A stretch of 64,000 nt of DNA from Achromobacter spanius (GCF_002812705.1 NZ_CP025030.1:2666001-2730000); one strand, 5' to 3'; positions 26,160 to 34,614 are shown, counted from the stretch's first letter. Notes: a model not told the origin generated them from the sequence alone. Translations and numbers: made by a program.

Positions 26160-26492
26160 TCAGCTTATGGGCGCCGCGTGCGCCTTCCATAGCCGCATCA
26201 GCGTGTCGGGCGCGTCAGCCTCGGGCACGTCGAAACTGATGGCGCTTTGCTCGTCGCGGTCCAGCACGATTTCGATGTGAAAGTAGCGTTGGTCCCCGCC
26301 CGCTTGCGCGCAGTCCGCCACGGCACGCGGAGCCGCGCTTTCCAGCACATTACCGACTTCCTGGCGCACCTCGGGGGCGCAGGTGGCCAGGTTGATGCTG
26401 CGCGGCTGCGTCAGCGCGGGCAGATACGCCACGCCACCTTCGCGGGTCAACCGCACCAGCAGCACCAGGTCCAGGGGAGGCAGTTCGATCAT
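26160..26492 (-). CDS. Emfourin-like M4 protease inhibitor
   Basis: The 110-residue product starts MIELPPLDLVLLVRLTREGGVAYLPAL and has no signal peptide. Its ATG overlaps the stop of the protealysin-like gene by 4 bp (ATGA). Emfourins are small inhibitors encoded next to protealysin-type M4 metalloproteases and bind them reversibly. The size, the position and the motif ECRxV-like PEVRQEVGNVLE are consistent. The assignment rests mainly on context and on remembered family features. Confidence 0.75.
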   Translation of the reverse strand: MIELPPLDLVLLVRLTREGGVAYLPALTQPRSINLATCAPEVRQEVGNVLESAAPRAVADCAQAGGDQRYFHIEIVLDRDEQSAISFDVPEADAPDTLMRLWKAHAAPIS

Positions 26493-27553
26493 GGCAGGAC
26501 TCCTACGGCGGCCCAGGCTTGCGCCACGGCGGTTTGCACGTCGGCGTCCTGGCGTTCGGCGGCCACGGTCGACGTCAGGGTGGCGAAGGCCTTGAAGTCG
26601 GCGTCGTGGCGCAGGCGCTTGTCGCACAGCGCGTCGTACCAGACACGTCCGGCGCTTTTCCACGCGGGACCGTCCAGCGACGTGGCCGCCAGGAAAAACG
26701 CGCGGTTCGGAATGCCGGAATTGATATGGACGCCGCCGTTGTCGCGCGGGGTATCCACGTAATCGCGCATGTGGGCGGGCTGCGGGTCCTTGCCCAGCGC
26801 CGGGTCGTCGTAGGCGCTGCCGGGTTCCGACATCGACCGCAACGCGCGCGCATTGACCTTCTCGGTGAACAGCCCCGCGCCCACCAGCCAATCCGCTTGC
26901 CGCGCGTTCTGGCCCAGCGCGTACTGCTTGACCAGCGCGCCGAACACGTCGCACAGCGATTCGTTCAAGGCGCCGGACTGGCCTTGGTAGAGCAGGGCGG
27001 CTTCGGAGTCGATCACGCCGTGCGTGAGTTCGTGGCCGATGATGTCGACGGCCACGGTGAAGCGGTTGAAGATCTCGCCGTCGCCATCACCAAAGACCAT
27101 CTGCGCGCCGTTCCAGAAGGCGTTTTCGTAGTCCTCGCCGTAATGCACGGTGCCCACCAGCGGCAGCCCGTGGCCGTCGATGGAATGGCGCTTGTAGATG
27201 TCCCAAAACAGTTTGTAGGTGGCGCCCAGGTGCGCATAGGCCTCGTCCACCGCCACGTCGCCGCTGGCCGGGCGGCCTTCGGCGCGCACCAGCGTGCCGG
27301 GCAATGTGGTGGTGTTTTGCGCGTCGTGTACCGCGCGTTCCGGCACGCCGGGAGGCGAGCGCGAGGCCGACGGTGATGGCGTGGCGCGCGAGGGTTGCGC
27401 CGACATTTCGCGCAAGCCCCGCTGTTGCTGGTCGATGATCAAGGTCTTGACGGCGGGCATGCTGACGCGCGCGTCGCTGTGTTGCGCCAGGCGGTCCAGC
27501 ACGTAGGGGGGTATCACGCCAATCAATGGGGTGGACTCGGAAGGACGTGGCAT
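26489..27553 (-). CDS. Protealysin-like M4 neutral metalloprotease
   Basis: The 354-residue thermolysin-family enzyme has a short propeptide beginning with IPPYVLDRLA, the protealysin signature, and no signal peptide. The zinc site HELTH is at about 174-178, and the third ligand glutamate is in GALNESLCDVFG at about 198. A catalytic histidine region follows in the C-terminal domain (DNGGVHINSGIPNRAF). It acts as a zinc endopeptidase, and protealysins can work inside or outside the cell. GGAG precedes ATG 27553. It is translationally coupled to the emfourin-like inhibitor. Confidence 0.9.
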   Translation of the reverse strand: MPRPSESTPLIGVIPPYVLDRLAQHSDARVSMPAVKTLIIDQQQRGLREMSAQPSRATPSPSASRSPPGVPERAVHDAQNTTTLPGTLVRAEGRPASGDVAVDEAYAHLGATYKLFWDIYKRHSIDGHGLPLVGTVHYGEDYENAFWNGAQMVFGDGDGEIFNRFTVAVDIIGHELTHGVIDSEAALLYQGQSGALNESLCDVFGALVKQYALGQNARQADWLVGAGLFTEKVNARALRSMSEPGSAYDDPALGKDPQPAHMRDYVDTPRDNGGVHINSGIPNRAFFLAATSLDGPAWKSAGRVWYDALCDKRLRHDADFKAFATLTSTVAAERQDADVQTAVAQAWAAVGVLP

Positions 27554-27823
27554 TCGGTCTCCATCTTTGGCGCCGGACGCTTGCCGGCGGGGGCGAAACT
27601 TCACGGTAGCAGATGGCCCAAAGCCGATGGCGTAACAGTCTGCGGCCTGATGCGAGCAAGCGTGCGAGGGGACGCGCGCGGCGCTGTCGAACCCATGCGA
27701 TCACCGTCATTCGATGGCTCGCAACGTCTAGAAATGTCTGGCAACATTGCGGGCGCATTGGATGCTTAATCCGTCCCTTTCAGGGGCTAGAATCCGGTGC
27801 TTCTTTTCCGGGGGGGACGCGCG

Positions 27824-27940
27824 ATGAGGTATTTCCTGATCTTGGTAGGGGCGGCCGTGGTCGCTTATTTGCTCGCGCGCGGCATCGCGGCCGTGCTCTC
27901 GGACCGTAAACGTACAAAATCAGAAAAGGACTCGAAGTGA
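27824..27940 (+). CDS. 38-residue single-pass membrane protein
   Basis: The frame MRYFLILVGAAVVAYLLARG then IAAVLSDRKRTKSEKDSK has one transmembrane helix and a basic tail. A G-rich stretch precedes the ATG. Its stop overlaps the GTG start of the SPFH gene (GTGA), which suggests translational coupling. It may be a small partner of the SPFH protein. Confidence 0.5.
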   Translation: MRYFLILVGAAVVAYLLARGIAAVLSDRKRTKSEKDSK

Positions 27941-28839
27941 AGCCGACAGATATTCAGATGGTCAAGACGATTGGCGCGGTCAAACCGCGCAACATCAAGG
28001 TCGCCATCATTACCGGCGTTCTATTTCTGCTGATCCTTTTCATTGCTTTCGGTTCATGGTTCCAGGTGGATCAGGGCGAGCGCGGCGTGGTGCTGCGCAA
28101 CGGCAAGCTGGTGCGCGTGTCGGAACCCGGGCTGGATTTCAAGACGCCATTCATCGACAACGTGATGATGGTGTCGGTGCGCGACCACACGTTTGTGTTC
28201 GAGAAGCTGGAAGCCTACAGCTACGACCAGCAGCCGGCGCAACTGCGCGTGTCCGTCACCTATCGCGTGCCGCCCGAGCACGTGGCCGAGCTCTATTCGG
28301 AATACGGCACCATCGACAATCTGCAGATGCGCGTGCTGGAACGCAAGACGCCCGACGCCGTGAAGAATGTGTTCGGCCAGTACACCGCCGTGCGCGCCAT
28401 CCAGGAACGCCAGAAGCTGGGCTTGGATGTGAACACCGCCGTGCTCAAGACGATGGACGGCGCGCCGGTGCAGGTGGTGGGCGTGCAGATCGAGGAAGTG
28501 GGTTTCTCGCAGGCTTACGAGCATTCCATTGAACAGCGCATGCTGGCCCAGGTGCAGATCGAGACCACGCGCCAGCAGAAGGAAACGGCCATGATCAACG
28601 CCGAGATCCAGGTGGTCAAAGCCCGTGCCGAGGCCGATGCGCGCCGCCAGCAATTCACGGCCGAGGCCGATGGCATCCGCATGCGCGGCGACGCCGAGGC
28701 GGCGTCGATTCGCGCCAAGGCCGAAGCCTTGGCCGCCAACACCAATCTGGTGAGCCTGAACGCCGTTGAGAAATGGGACGGCGTACTGCCGGCCACGCAG
28801 GTGCCCGGCTCGGCCCTGCCGTTCATCGGCATTAAATAA
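27937..28839 (+). CDS. SPFH/Band 7 (prohibitin-like) membrane protein
   Basis: The 300-residue protein has one N-terminal transmembrane helix (about 21-43) followed by a Band 7 domain starting VDQGERGVVLRNGKLVRVSEPGLDFKTPF. It ends in a long coiled-coil stretch with repeated AEADARRQQFTAEADGIRMRG. Such proteins form oligomeric membrane scaffolds that recruit proteases or organise lipid domains. It starts at GTG 27937, supported by AAAAGGA. The partner protease is not encoded nearby. Confidence 0.87.
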   Translation: MKPTDIQMVKTIGAVKPRNIKVAIITGVLFLLILFIAFGSWFQVDQGERGVVLRNGKLVRVSEPGLDFKTPFIDNVMMVSVRDHTFVFEKLEAYSYDQQPAQLRVSVTYRVPPEHVAELYSEYGTIDNLQMRVLERKTPDAVKNVFGQYTAVRAIQERQKLGLDVNTAVLKTMDGAPVQVVGVQIEEVGFSQAYEHSIEQRMLAQVQIETTRQQKETAMINAEIQVVKARAEADARRQQFTAEADGIRMRGDAEAASIRAKAEALAANTNLVSLNAVEKWDGVLPATQVPGSALPFIGIK

Positions 28840-29000
28840 AGGCGTACCTGGCGTAATCCTAGGGATATCCCTCTGTCAGGAATTGCAAAGCGGGCGCAAG
28901 GTGGCTCCATGGGCGCTCGATGCACGCTTTACGATGAAGCGGCGTCGGGCCATGAAGGGGCCGGCGCGCTTGCCTAACCGCTTCAGCAAAGGAGACGTGG

Positions 29001-29243
29001 ATGTCGCAGTTGGATTGGACGTCCGGCGATACCGCGCCGGACCGGCAGGGCTACTACGAGACACGCTTCGATACGGGACGCACCGCCATCACGCTCTACA
29101 GCGTGCTGGGTTGGATGCCGGTGAAGACGCCCGGCAACATGGTGAGCTGGCGGCCATTGCCACCCGCGGCCGAGCGGGAAGAGGCCGAACGCCACATTCA
29201 GGAAATACGCGCGGCGCAGGCCCATATCCCGATGGATTACTAG
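29001..29243 (+). CDS. Small protein of unknown function
   Basis: The 80-residue protein is preceded by AAAGGAGA at a good distance from ATG 29001. It contains a tryptophan-containing core (LDWTSGDTAPDRQGYYETRFDTG and LGWMPVKTPGNMVSWRPL) that looks like a small beta-sheet domain, then a charged helix (AEREEAERHIQEIRAAQ). No signal peptide or known domain was recognised. Confidence 0.65.
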   Translation: MSQLDWTSGDTAPDRQGYYETRFDTGRTAITLYSVLGWMPVKTPGNMVSWRPLPPAAEREEAERHIQEIRAAQAHIPMDY

Positions 29244-29276
29244 CCGGACCATCGGGCGCTTGAAATCAGTGGTTGC

Positions 29277-29300
29277 GATAATGAGAATTATTTGTAAAAT
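29277..29300 (+). promoter_or_regulatory. Fur box over the promoter of iron-signalling module 1
   Basis: GATAATGAGAATTATTTGT (29277-29295) matches 14 of 19 positions of the Fur consensus. TTGCGA (29273-29278) and TAAAAT (29295-29300), 16 bp apart, make a plausible promoter covered by the box. It lies 38 bp before the ECF sigma gene, so iron repression is likely. Confidence 0.7.
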
Positions 29301-29337
29301 TCGCCACCCTGGTTTTTTGACCGTTCCCGTCCGGCCC

Positions 29338-29841
29338 ATGTCCCGCTCTTCCTCCCCTCGCACCGGCTGGCTCGCCTATTACGACGAGCTGGTGGGCGTA
29401 TGGAGCCGGCGCACGGGCAACCGACACGACGCCGAAGACGCCGCGCACGACGCCATCGAACGCCTGCTGAAGGCCGACGCCAGCGTGGCGCTGAAGGCGC
29501 GCGGGTATCTGTTCCAGGCGGCGGGGCATCGGCTGATTGATCGCTGGCGGCGGCAGGATCGCGCCGAACACGTGCCGTGGGACGAACTGGACGAAGCCGA
29601 TCAGCTGAGGGTGGATGACCCCGAGGCGTCCTTGCGCGCGTCGCGGCTGGCCGACGACCTGGCCAATGTGCTGACGGAATTGCCGCCCAAGTGCCGCCAG
29701 GCTTTTGTGCTGAACCGCATCGAAGGCTGGACGCAGGCCGAAGTGGCGCAGCATATGGGCCTGTCCAAGAATATGATCGAGCGCTACGTCATGCGCGCCA
29801 TCGAGCATGTGCGCGACCGGCTGCGTGACCACACCCCATGA
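29338..29841 (+). CDS. ECF sigma factor, FecI type (module 1)
   Basis: The 167-residue protein is a FecI-like ECF sigma factor. The sigma-2 region contains RHDAEDAAHDAIERLLKAD and ARGYLFQAAGHRLIDRWRRQDR; the sigma-4 region contains LPPKCRQAFVLNRIEGWTQAEVAQHMGLSKNMIERYVMRAIEHV. ATG 29338 follows directly on the leader with the Fur box. Its stop overlaps the fecR start by ATGA. It should transcribe the siderophore receptor gene of this module when the receptor senses its ligand. Confidence 0.9.
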   Translation: MSRSSSPRTGWLAYYDELVGVWSRRTGNRHDAEDAAHDAIERLLKADASVALKARGYLFQAAGHRLIDRWRRQDRAEHVPWDELDEADQLRVDDPEASLRASRLADDLANVLTELPPKCRQAFVLNRIEGWTQAEVAQHMGLSKNMIERYVMRAIEHVRDRLRDHTP

Positions 29842-30890
29842 CGATGTCTTTCATGAACAACCGCGATGAATCGCGCGAACCCGCTACCGCCGCGTGGTGG
29901 TTCGCGCGCTGGCATTCGGGCGAGCTGACGCGCCGCGACCGGCGCGCGTTTGCCCGGTGGCGGCGCGAGCACCCCGAGGGGGCGCGCGAGTTCGACCGCA
30001 TGCAGCAGTTGGGAAGCGCGGCGGCGGGCCTGTCGCGCAACCAGGTGGAATCCCTGCTTGGTGGACCGGTGCCGGCGCGGCCGGGCGCGGGGCGGCGGCA
30101 AGCGCCATCCCACCGCCTGTTCTCCTTGCGCATTGCCCTGGCCTGTGCGGCCGTGGCCGTGGTGGCCTTGGGCGTGTGGTGGAGCATGCCGGTGCAGGCG
30201 CCCACGTTTACCACCCTGGTCAGCACCGAACGCGGTGAACGGCGCCAACTGAGCTTGCCTGATGGCTCCGTGCTGGAAGTCAACGGCGGCACGCGCGCCC
30301 AGGTCAAGCTGTATGCCGGACGCCGCGACGTGGTGCTGGACCAAGGCGAAATCAATTTCACCGTCGCCGCCGATGCGGCGCGTCCCTTCACCGTGGATGC
30401 CGGCAGCGGCGTGGTGCGCGTGACGGGCACGGTGTTCGACGTGCGCCGTGACGCCGATCAGGTGCGGGTGCTGGTGGAGTCGGGCACGGTACAGGTGTCG
30501 GGGGGCCATTGGTGGAATCTGGGCCACGCGGTGCTGCGGGCGGGCCATGGCATCCGCGTGCCGGGCAGCGGCGCGATCGGCGTGCCCGCACCCGCCGATG
30601 TACCGACCGCCACGGCTTGGCGCGAAGGCCGCGTGGTGTTCAAGAACGCGCCGCTGGCCGACGTGGTGCAGGAAATGAACCGCTATTTGGCGACGCCGCT
30701 GCGACTGGCCGACGACAAGGCGGGGCGCCTGCGCGTGTCGGCCTCGTTCACGCTGGACCGGCCCGAGGCGCTGGTCGACGCCTTGCCCGCGGTGGCGCCG
30801 GTGCGGCTGACCCCGCGCCCCGGCGGGCCGATCGATATTCATGCCAACACCCACGCCAATCCCGACGCCGCCGCCACGGTTACAAAATAA
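29838..30890 (+). CDS. FecR-type anti-sigma / signal transducer (module 1)
   Basis: The 350-residue inner-membrane protein has an N-terminal DUF4880-like cytoplasmic part (AAWWFARWHSGELTRRDRRAFARWRREHPEGAREF) that binds the sigma factor, a transmembrane helix at about 95-116 and a periplasmic FecR domain (TERGERRQLSLPDGSVLEVNGGT and GSGVVRVTGTVFDVRRD). A C-terminal STN-like segment (LADVVQEMNRYLATPLRLADDKAG) contacts the receptor's signalling domain. It overlaps the sigma gene by 4 bp. Confidence 0.9.
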   Translation: MTMSFMNNRDESREPATAAWWFARWHSGELTRRDRRAFARWRREHPEGAREFDRMQQLGSAAAGLSRNQVESLLGGPVPARPGAGRRQAPSHRLFSLRIALACAAVAVVALGVWWSMPVQAPTFTTLVSTERGERRQLSLPDGSVLEVNGGTRAQVKLYAGRRDVVLDQGEINFTVAADAARPFTVDAGSGVVRVTGTVFDVRRDADQVRVLVESGTVQVSGGHWWNLGHAVLRAGHGIRVPGSGAIGVPAPADVPTATAWREGRVVFKNAPLADVVQEMNRYLATPLRLADDKAGRLRVSASFTLDRPEALVDALPAVAPVRLTPRPGGPIDIHANTHANPDAAATVTK

Positions 30891-30891
30891 A

Positions 30892-30906
30892 TGGGAATGA
30901 GATTCA
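30892..30906. promoter_or_regulatory. Weak Fur-like site before receptor 1
   Basis: TGGGAATGAGATTCA matches 9 of 14 positions of the 7-1-7 Fur pattern, immediately after the fecR stop and about 110 bp before the receptor start. It could add direct iron control to sigma-dependent expression. Confidence 0.3.
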
Positions 30907-31015
30907 GGTTTATCCGCGTTTGATTCGTTCTACGAAGGAAGGCGCTGCCGCCAGGCTTCTTTGACCGGCCCCGCCACCCACCCCGTCCCTCGTTGAACCG
31001 AAACAGCAGGTAGTC

Positions 31016-33445
31016 GTGACTCTCTTTGCACACAGGTATTCCCATGCGGCGCCGCGCCGCGCCGGCGCAGCCCCGCGCTTCATGCATTCTTCCCTGGTGG
31101 TGGCGTTGAGCCTGGCGCTGGGGGTGGGGCTGGGCGTGATATCGGATTCCGCGCACGCGCAGAACGCGCCGGTGTCGATCAATATCGGCGCGCAGCCCTT
31201 GGGCGACGCGCTGCTGCAATGGGCGGCCCAGACCAAGGTGCGCGTGTTCTACGCGCCCGACGTGGTCGCCGGCCTGAACACCCGTGGGCTGCGCGGCAGC
31301 CTGCCGCCCGAAGAAGCCTTGCGCGGCCTGCTGCAAGGCACGGGCGTGACGTACCGCTGGCAAGGCGACAGCATCATCCTGGCGCGCGACGCCGGCGTAG
31401 CCAGCCTGGCGCCCGTGACGGTGCTGGGCAATTCGGATCCGGCAGTGACCGAGGGCACGGGTTCGTACACCACGCCGGCCTCGTCGGCGGCCACCGGCCT
31501 GACGCTGTCGCTGCGCGAGACGCCGCAGTCCGTCAGCGTGGTGACGCGCCAGCGCATCGATGACCAGAACCTGCGTTCGCTGGACGAGGTGATGGGCAAC
31601 GTGGTGGGCGTGCAGGTCGTCAGCGAAGACACTGACCGCACCGACTTCTGGTCGCGCGGCTTCTACATCGACAGCCTGCAATACGACGGCGTGCCCACGA
31701 CCATCGGCCTGTCCATGTATGGCGAATCCGATAACGATTCCTTCATCTATGACCGCATTGAAGTGGTGCGCGGCGCAACGGGCCTGATGACCGGCGCGGG
31801 CAACCCCGGCGCGTCGATCAACCTGGTGCGCAAGCACGCCAACAGCAAGACCTTCACGGGCTCGGTCAGCGCGGGCTTCGGCTCGTGGAACCAGTATCGC
31901 GGCACGCTGGACATGACCACGCCGCTGAACGAGGCAGGCACGGTGCGCGCCCGCATGGTCGCGCTGTACCAGGGCCGCGATTCCTACATCGACCTCTACC
32001 AGGCCAACAAGAAGGTGTTCTACGGCGTGATCGACGCCGACCTCACGCCCAACACCACCTTGAGCGTGGGCGCGGACTACCAGGACAAGCGTCCGCGCGG
32101 CTCGACCTGGGGCAGCCTGCCCGTGGTGTTCAGCGATGGCACGGCCACCGACTGGCGGCGCTCCAAGACCACGGCGGCGGACTGGACGTATTGGCACACC
32201 ACCAACCAGACCATGTTCGCCACGCTGACGCACCGCTTTGATAGCGACTGGGAAGTGCGCGCGGACTGGTCGCAGCGCAAGAGCAAGTACGACGCCAAGC
32301 TGCTGTATCTGTACGGCGCGCTGGACCGCGAGACGGGCACGGGCCTGCGGGCGCTGCCGGGCTACTGGAATTCCTACGCGCAACAGACCTCGCTGGACGT
32401 GCAGGCCAAGGGCCCGTTCAGCTTGCTGGGCCGCAAGCACGAAGCGGTGGTGGGCGCCATGCGCAGCCGCTATGGCGAAGACTTCTATCGCTACGGCTTC
32501 GACAGCGCGTCGCTCGCCAGCACCGGCAACTTCTATCAATGGGAGGGCTCGTTCGCTCAACCCACGTGGACGGACGCGACCCTGACCGGCACGGTCACGC
32601 ATCAACAGGGCGCGTACGCCGCCGTCCGCTGGTCGCTGACCGACAGCCTTACCGCCATCACGGGCGGCCGCTACGCCACCTGGCAATCCAAGTCCGACAC
32701 CCGCGACCAGAAAGATTCGCAGTTCATTCCCTACGCGGGCGTGGTCTACGACATCAACGACACGTATTCCACCTACGTCAGCTATACGGATATCTTCCAA
32801 CCGCAGGAGAACCGCGACCGCAACGGCAATTACCTGGACCCGGTGCAAGGCCAGAACTACGAAGTGGGCGTCAAGGGCGAATACCTGGACGGCAGATTGA
32901 ACACGTCGATTGCGCTGTTCAAGGTCAAGCAGAGCAAGGTCGCGGTGCTGGACGGCGACGCGCTGGTGCCAGGCTCGTTCGAACAGGCCTACACCACCGC
33001 CGACGGCGTCACGACCAAGGGGGTGGAATTGGAGGTAAGCGGCATGCTGGCGCCGGGCTGGAACGCCTACGCGGGCGGCACGTACTACACCAGCCGCGAT
33101 GCCCAGGGCGTGTCCGTGAACACCGAGCGCCCAAGAGCAATGGCCAAGCTGTTCACCACCTACCGCCTGCCCGGCGACTGGAGCAAACTGACCGTGGGCG
33201 GCGGCGTCAACTGGCAGATTTCAACGTATAGCCAGGTCAGCGCGGGCAGCGATACGGTCACCGCCAAGCAAAAGGCCTATGCGATTTACAACCTGATGGC
33301 ACGGTATGACTTCAGCTCGGCCTTGTCGGCGCAGTTGAACGTGAATAATTTGTTCGACAAGAAGTACTACCTGGGCGGCGTGGCGAGCCAGGTGTATTAC
33401 GGCGAACCCAGAAGCGTGTTCGTGAACCTGACGGCGAAGTTCTGA
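31016..33445 (+). CDS. TonB-dependent siderophore receptor with STN domain (module 1)
   Basis: The 809-residue outer-membrane receptor has a signal peptide, an N-terminal STN signalling domain (about 50-125, starting VSINIGAQPLGDALLQWAA), a plug domain (ETPQSVSVVTRQRIDDQN, FYIDSLQYDGVPTT, YDRIEVVRGATGLMTGAGNPGASINLVRK) and a 22-stranded barrel ending in VNLTAKF. The YIDSLQYDGVP pattern resembles hydroxamate receptors such as FhuE and FpvA; the ligand is not certain. GTG 31016 and ATG 31082 are both possible starts. The STN domain allows it to signal to FecR. Confidence 0.92.
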   Translation: MTLFAHRYSHAAPRRAGAAPRFMHSSLVVALSLALGVGLGVISDSAHAQNAPVSINIGAQPLGDALLQWAAQTKVRVFYAPDVVAGLNTRGLRGSLPPEEALRGLLQGTGVTYRWQGDSIILARDAGVASLAPVTVLGNSDPAVTEGTGSYTTPASSAATGLTLSLRETPQSVSVVTRQRIDDQNLRSLDEVMGNVVGVQVVSEDTDRTDFWSRGFYIDSLQYDGVPTTIGLSMYGESDNDSFIYDRIEVVRGATGLMTGAGNPGASINLVRKHANSKTFTGSVSAGFGSWNQYRGTLDMTTPLNEAGTVRARMVALYQGRDSYIDLYQANKKVFYGVIDADLTPNTTLSVGADYQDKRPRGSTWGSLPVVFSDGTATDWRRSKTTAADWTYWHTTNQTMFATLTHRFDSDWEVRADWSQRKSKYDAKLLYLYGALDRETGTGLRALPGYWNSYAQQTSLDVQAKGPFSLLGRKHEAVVGAMRSRYGEDFYRYGFDSASLASTGNFYQWEGSFAQPTWTDATLTGTVTHQQGAYAAVRWSLTDSLTAITGGRYATWQSKSDTRDQKDSQFIPYAGVVYDINDTYSTYVSYTDIFQPQENRDRNGNYLDPVQGQNYEVGVKGEYLDGRLNTSIALFKVKQSKVAVLDGDALVPGSFEQAYTTADGVTTKGVELEVSGMLAPGWNAYAGGTYYTSRDAQGVSVNTERPRAMAKLFTTYRLPGDWSKLTVGGGVNWQISTYSQVSAGSDTVTAKQKAYAIYNLMARYDFSSALSAQLNVNNLFDKKYYLGGVASQVYYGEPRSVFVNLTAKF

Positions 33446-33540
33446 CAAGGCGGGTGATGGGGCGGGTGATGGGGCGGGGGTGATGGGGCGGGGGATGATG
33501 AGGCGGGGGTGATGGGGTGGGGGATGATGAGGCGGGGAAT
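33446..33540. repeat. G-rich minisatellite with G-quadruplex potential
   Basis: Directly after the receptor stop, units such as GGGCGGGTGATG, GGGCGGGGGTGATG and GAGGCGGGGGTGATG repeat about eight times. Many runs of three to five G separated by 1-4 nt satisfy the usual G4 pattern on the + strand. It could impede polymerase or act in termination. Confidence 0.65.
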
Positions 33541-33604
33541 GATGGGTTCCGCGCGTTCGGCGGAATCTCCTTGCCAACGCCAACCCGCGCTGCACCCATC
33601 CTAC
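33541..33604. repeat. GTAGGATGGGT-type hairpin element, copy A
   Basis: The 64-bp element runs from GATGGGTTCCGCGCG to GCACCCATCCTAC and reads GTAGGATGGGTG...AACCCATC on the minus strand. It is nearly identical to copy C at 34551. GATGGGT and ACCCATC are inverted termini. Elements of this style occur widely between genes in proteobacteria. Confidence 0.7.
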
Positions 33605-33624
33605 ATTCGGCAACGCGCCGGCAC

Positions 33625-34440
33625 GATCGTTCCGACGCGTAACGGCACGATCGTTCCGACGCGTAACGGCACGATCGTTCCGACGCGTAACGGCACGATC
33701 GTTCCTACGTGTGCCGACGCGATCATTTGGCCATGTGTTGACACGATCATTGCGTCGTATGCCGGCACGATAATTTGGCCGCATGCCGACGCGATGATTC
33801 CGCCACATGCCGACATGATCGTTCGGTCGTGTGTTGACGCGATCATTCGGTCGTGTGCCGGTACGATCATTCCGTCACGTGCCGGCACGATCGTTCGGTC
33901 GCATGCCGGCACGATCATTCCGCCGCGTGCCGACATGATCATTGCGTCGCATGCCGGCACGATCGTTCGGTCGCATGCCGACGCGATCATTCCGTCACGT
34001 GCCGGCACGATCATTCGGTCGCATGCCGACATGATCGTTCGGTCGTGTGTTGACGCGATCATTCCGTCGCATGCCGGCACGATAGTTCGGTCGCATGCCG
34101 ATGCGATCATTCCGTCGCACGCCGGCACAGTCGTTCGGCCGCATGCCGATGCGATCATTCCGTCGCATGCCGACGCGATCATTCGGTCGTGTGTTGACGC
34201 GATCATTCCGTCGCATGCCGGCACGATAGTTCGGTCGCATGCCGATGCGATCATTCCGTCGCACGCCGGCACAATCGTTCGGCCGCATGCCGACGCGATC
34301 ATTCGGTCGCATGCCGGTACGATCATTCGGTTGCGTGCCGATGCGATCATTCCGTCGCATGCCGGCACGATAGTTCGGTCGCATGCCGATGCGATCATTC
34401 CGTCGCATGCCGGCACGATCATTTCGGCGCATACCGGCAC
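33625..34440. repeat. Array of 34 tandem 24-bp units with a GATC at fixed phase
   Basis: Thirty-four head-to-tail units start at 33625 and keep a strict 24-bp period. The commonest unit is GATCATTCCGTC followed by GCATGCCGGCAC. Twenty-seven units begin with GATC; the others have GATA, GATG or a one-base change. Variants differ mainly at ATT/GTT, CCG/CGG and the ending GGCAC/GACGC/GATGC. Units 18-23, 24-29 and 30 onward repeat as a 144-bp higher-order block (for example 34057, 34201 and 34345 start identical units). Both strands have long ORFs through it only because 24 is a multiple of three. Confidence 0.9.
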
Positions 34441-34444
34441 GATC

Positions 34445-34508
34445 GTAGGATGGGTGTAGCGCGAGATTGTTCGAAGAAGAAAGAAATCGCACAACGCGCA
34501 AACCCATC
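34445..34508. repeat. GTAGGATGGGT-type hairpin element, copy B
   Basis: It starts GTAGGATGGGTGTAGCGCGA and ends CGCGCAAACCCATC, in the opposite orientation to copies A and C, with a diverged interior. It begins within the last, truncated 24-bp unit (GATC at 34441), which suggests insertion of one sequence next to the other. Confidence 0.65.
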
Positions 34509-34550
34509 AAGCAACGTTTAATTCCCAACCGGATCGGCCACAACGCGCGT

Positions 34551-34614
34551 GATGGGTTCCGCGCGATCGGCGCTATCTTCTTGCCGACGCCAACCCGCGC
34601 TGCACCCATCCTAC
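34551..34614. repeat. GTAGGATGGGT-type hairpin element, copy C
   Basis: It runs from GATGGGTTCCGCGCG to GCACCCATCCTAC and matches copy A closely over 64 bp, including CGCCAACCCGCGCTGC. Confidence 0.7.

Noticed and set aside
28861..28872. AGGGATATCCCT palindrome
   Set aside because: It is a perfect 12-bp palindrome, but it lies after the SPFH gene with no promoter, repeat partner or U tract, so no role can be supported.
30839..32848. 669-residue minus-strand frame opposite receptor 1
   Set aside because: It is antisense to a well-supported TonB receptor and has shadow-like composition (His, Arg, Ala and Gly-rich).
33625..34440. CRISPR array
   Set aside because: Units are contiguous, with no unique spacers, and there are no cas genes nearby.
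33509..34494. Long open frames on both strands through the 24-bp array (316 and 297 residues, 8-residue period)
   Set aside because: The frames stay open only because 24 is a multiple of three and the unit lacks stops. No ribosome-binding site or normal codon pattern supports either, and both strands are open equally.
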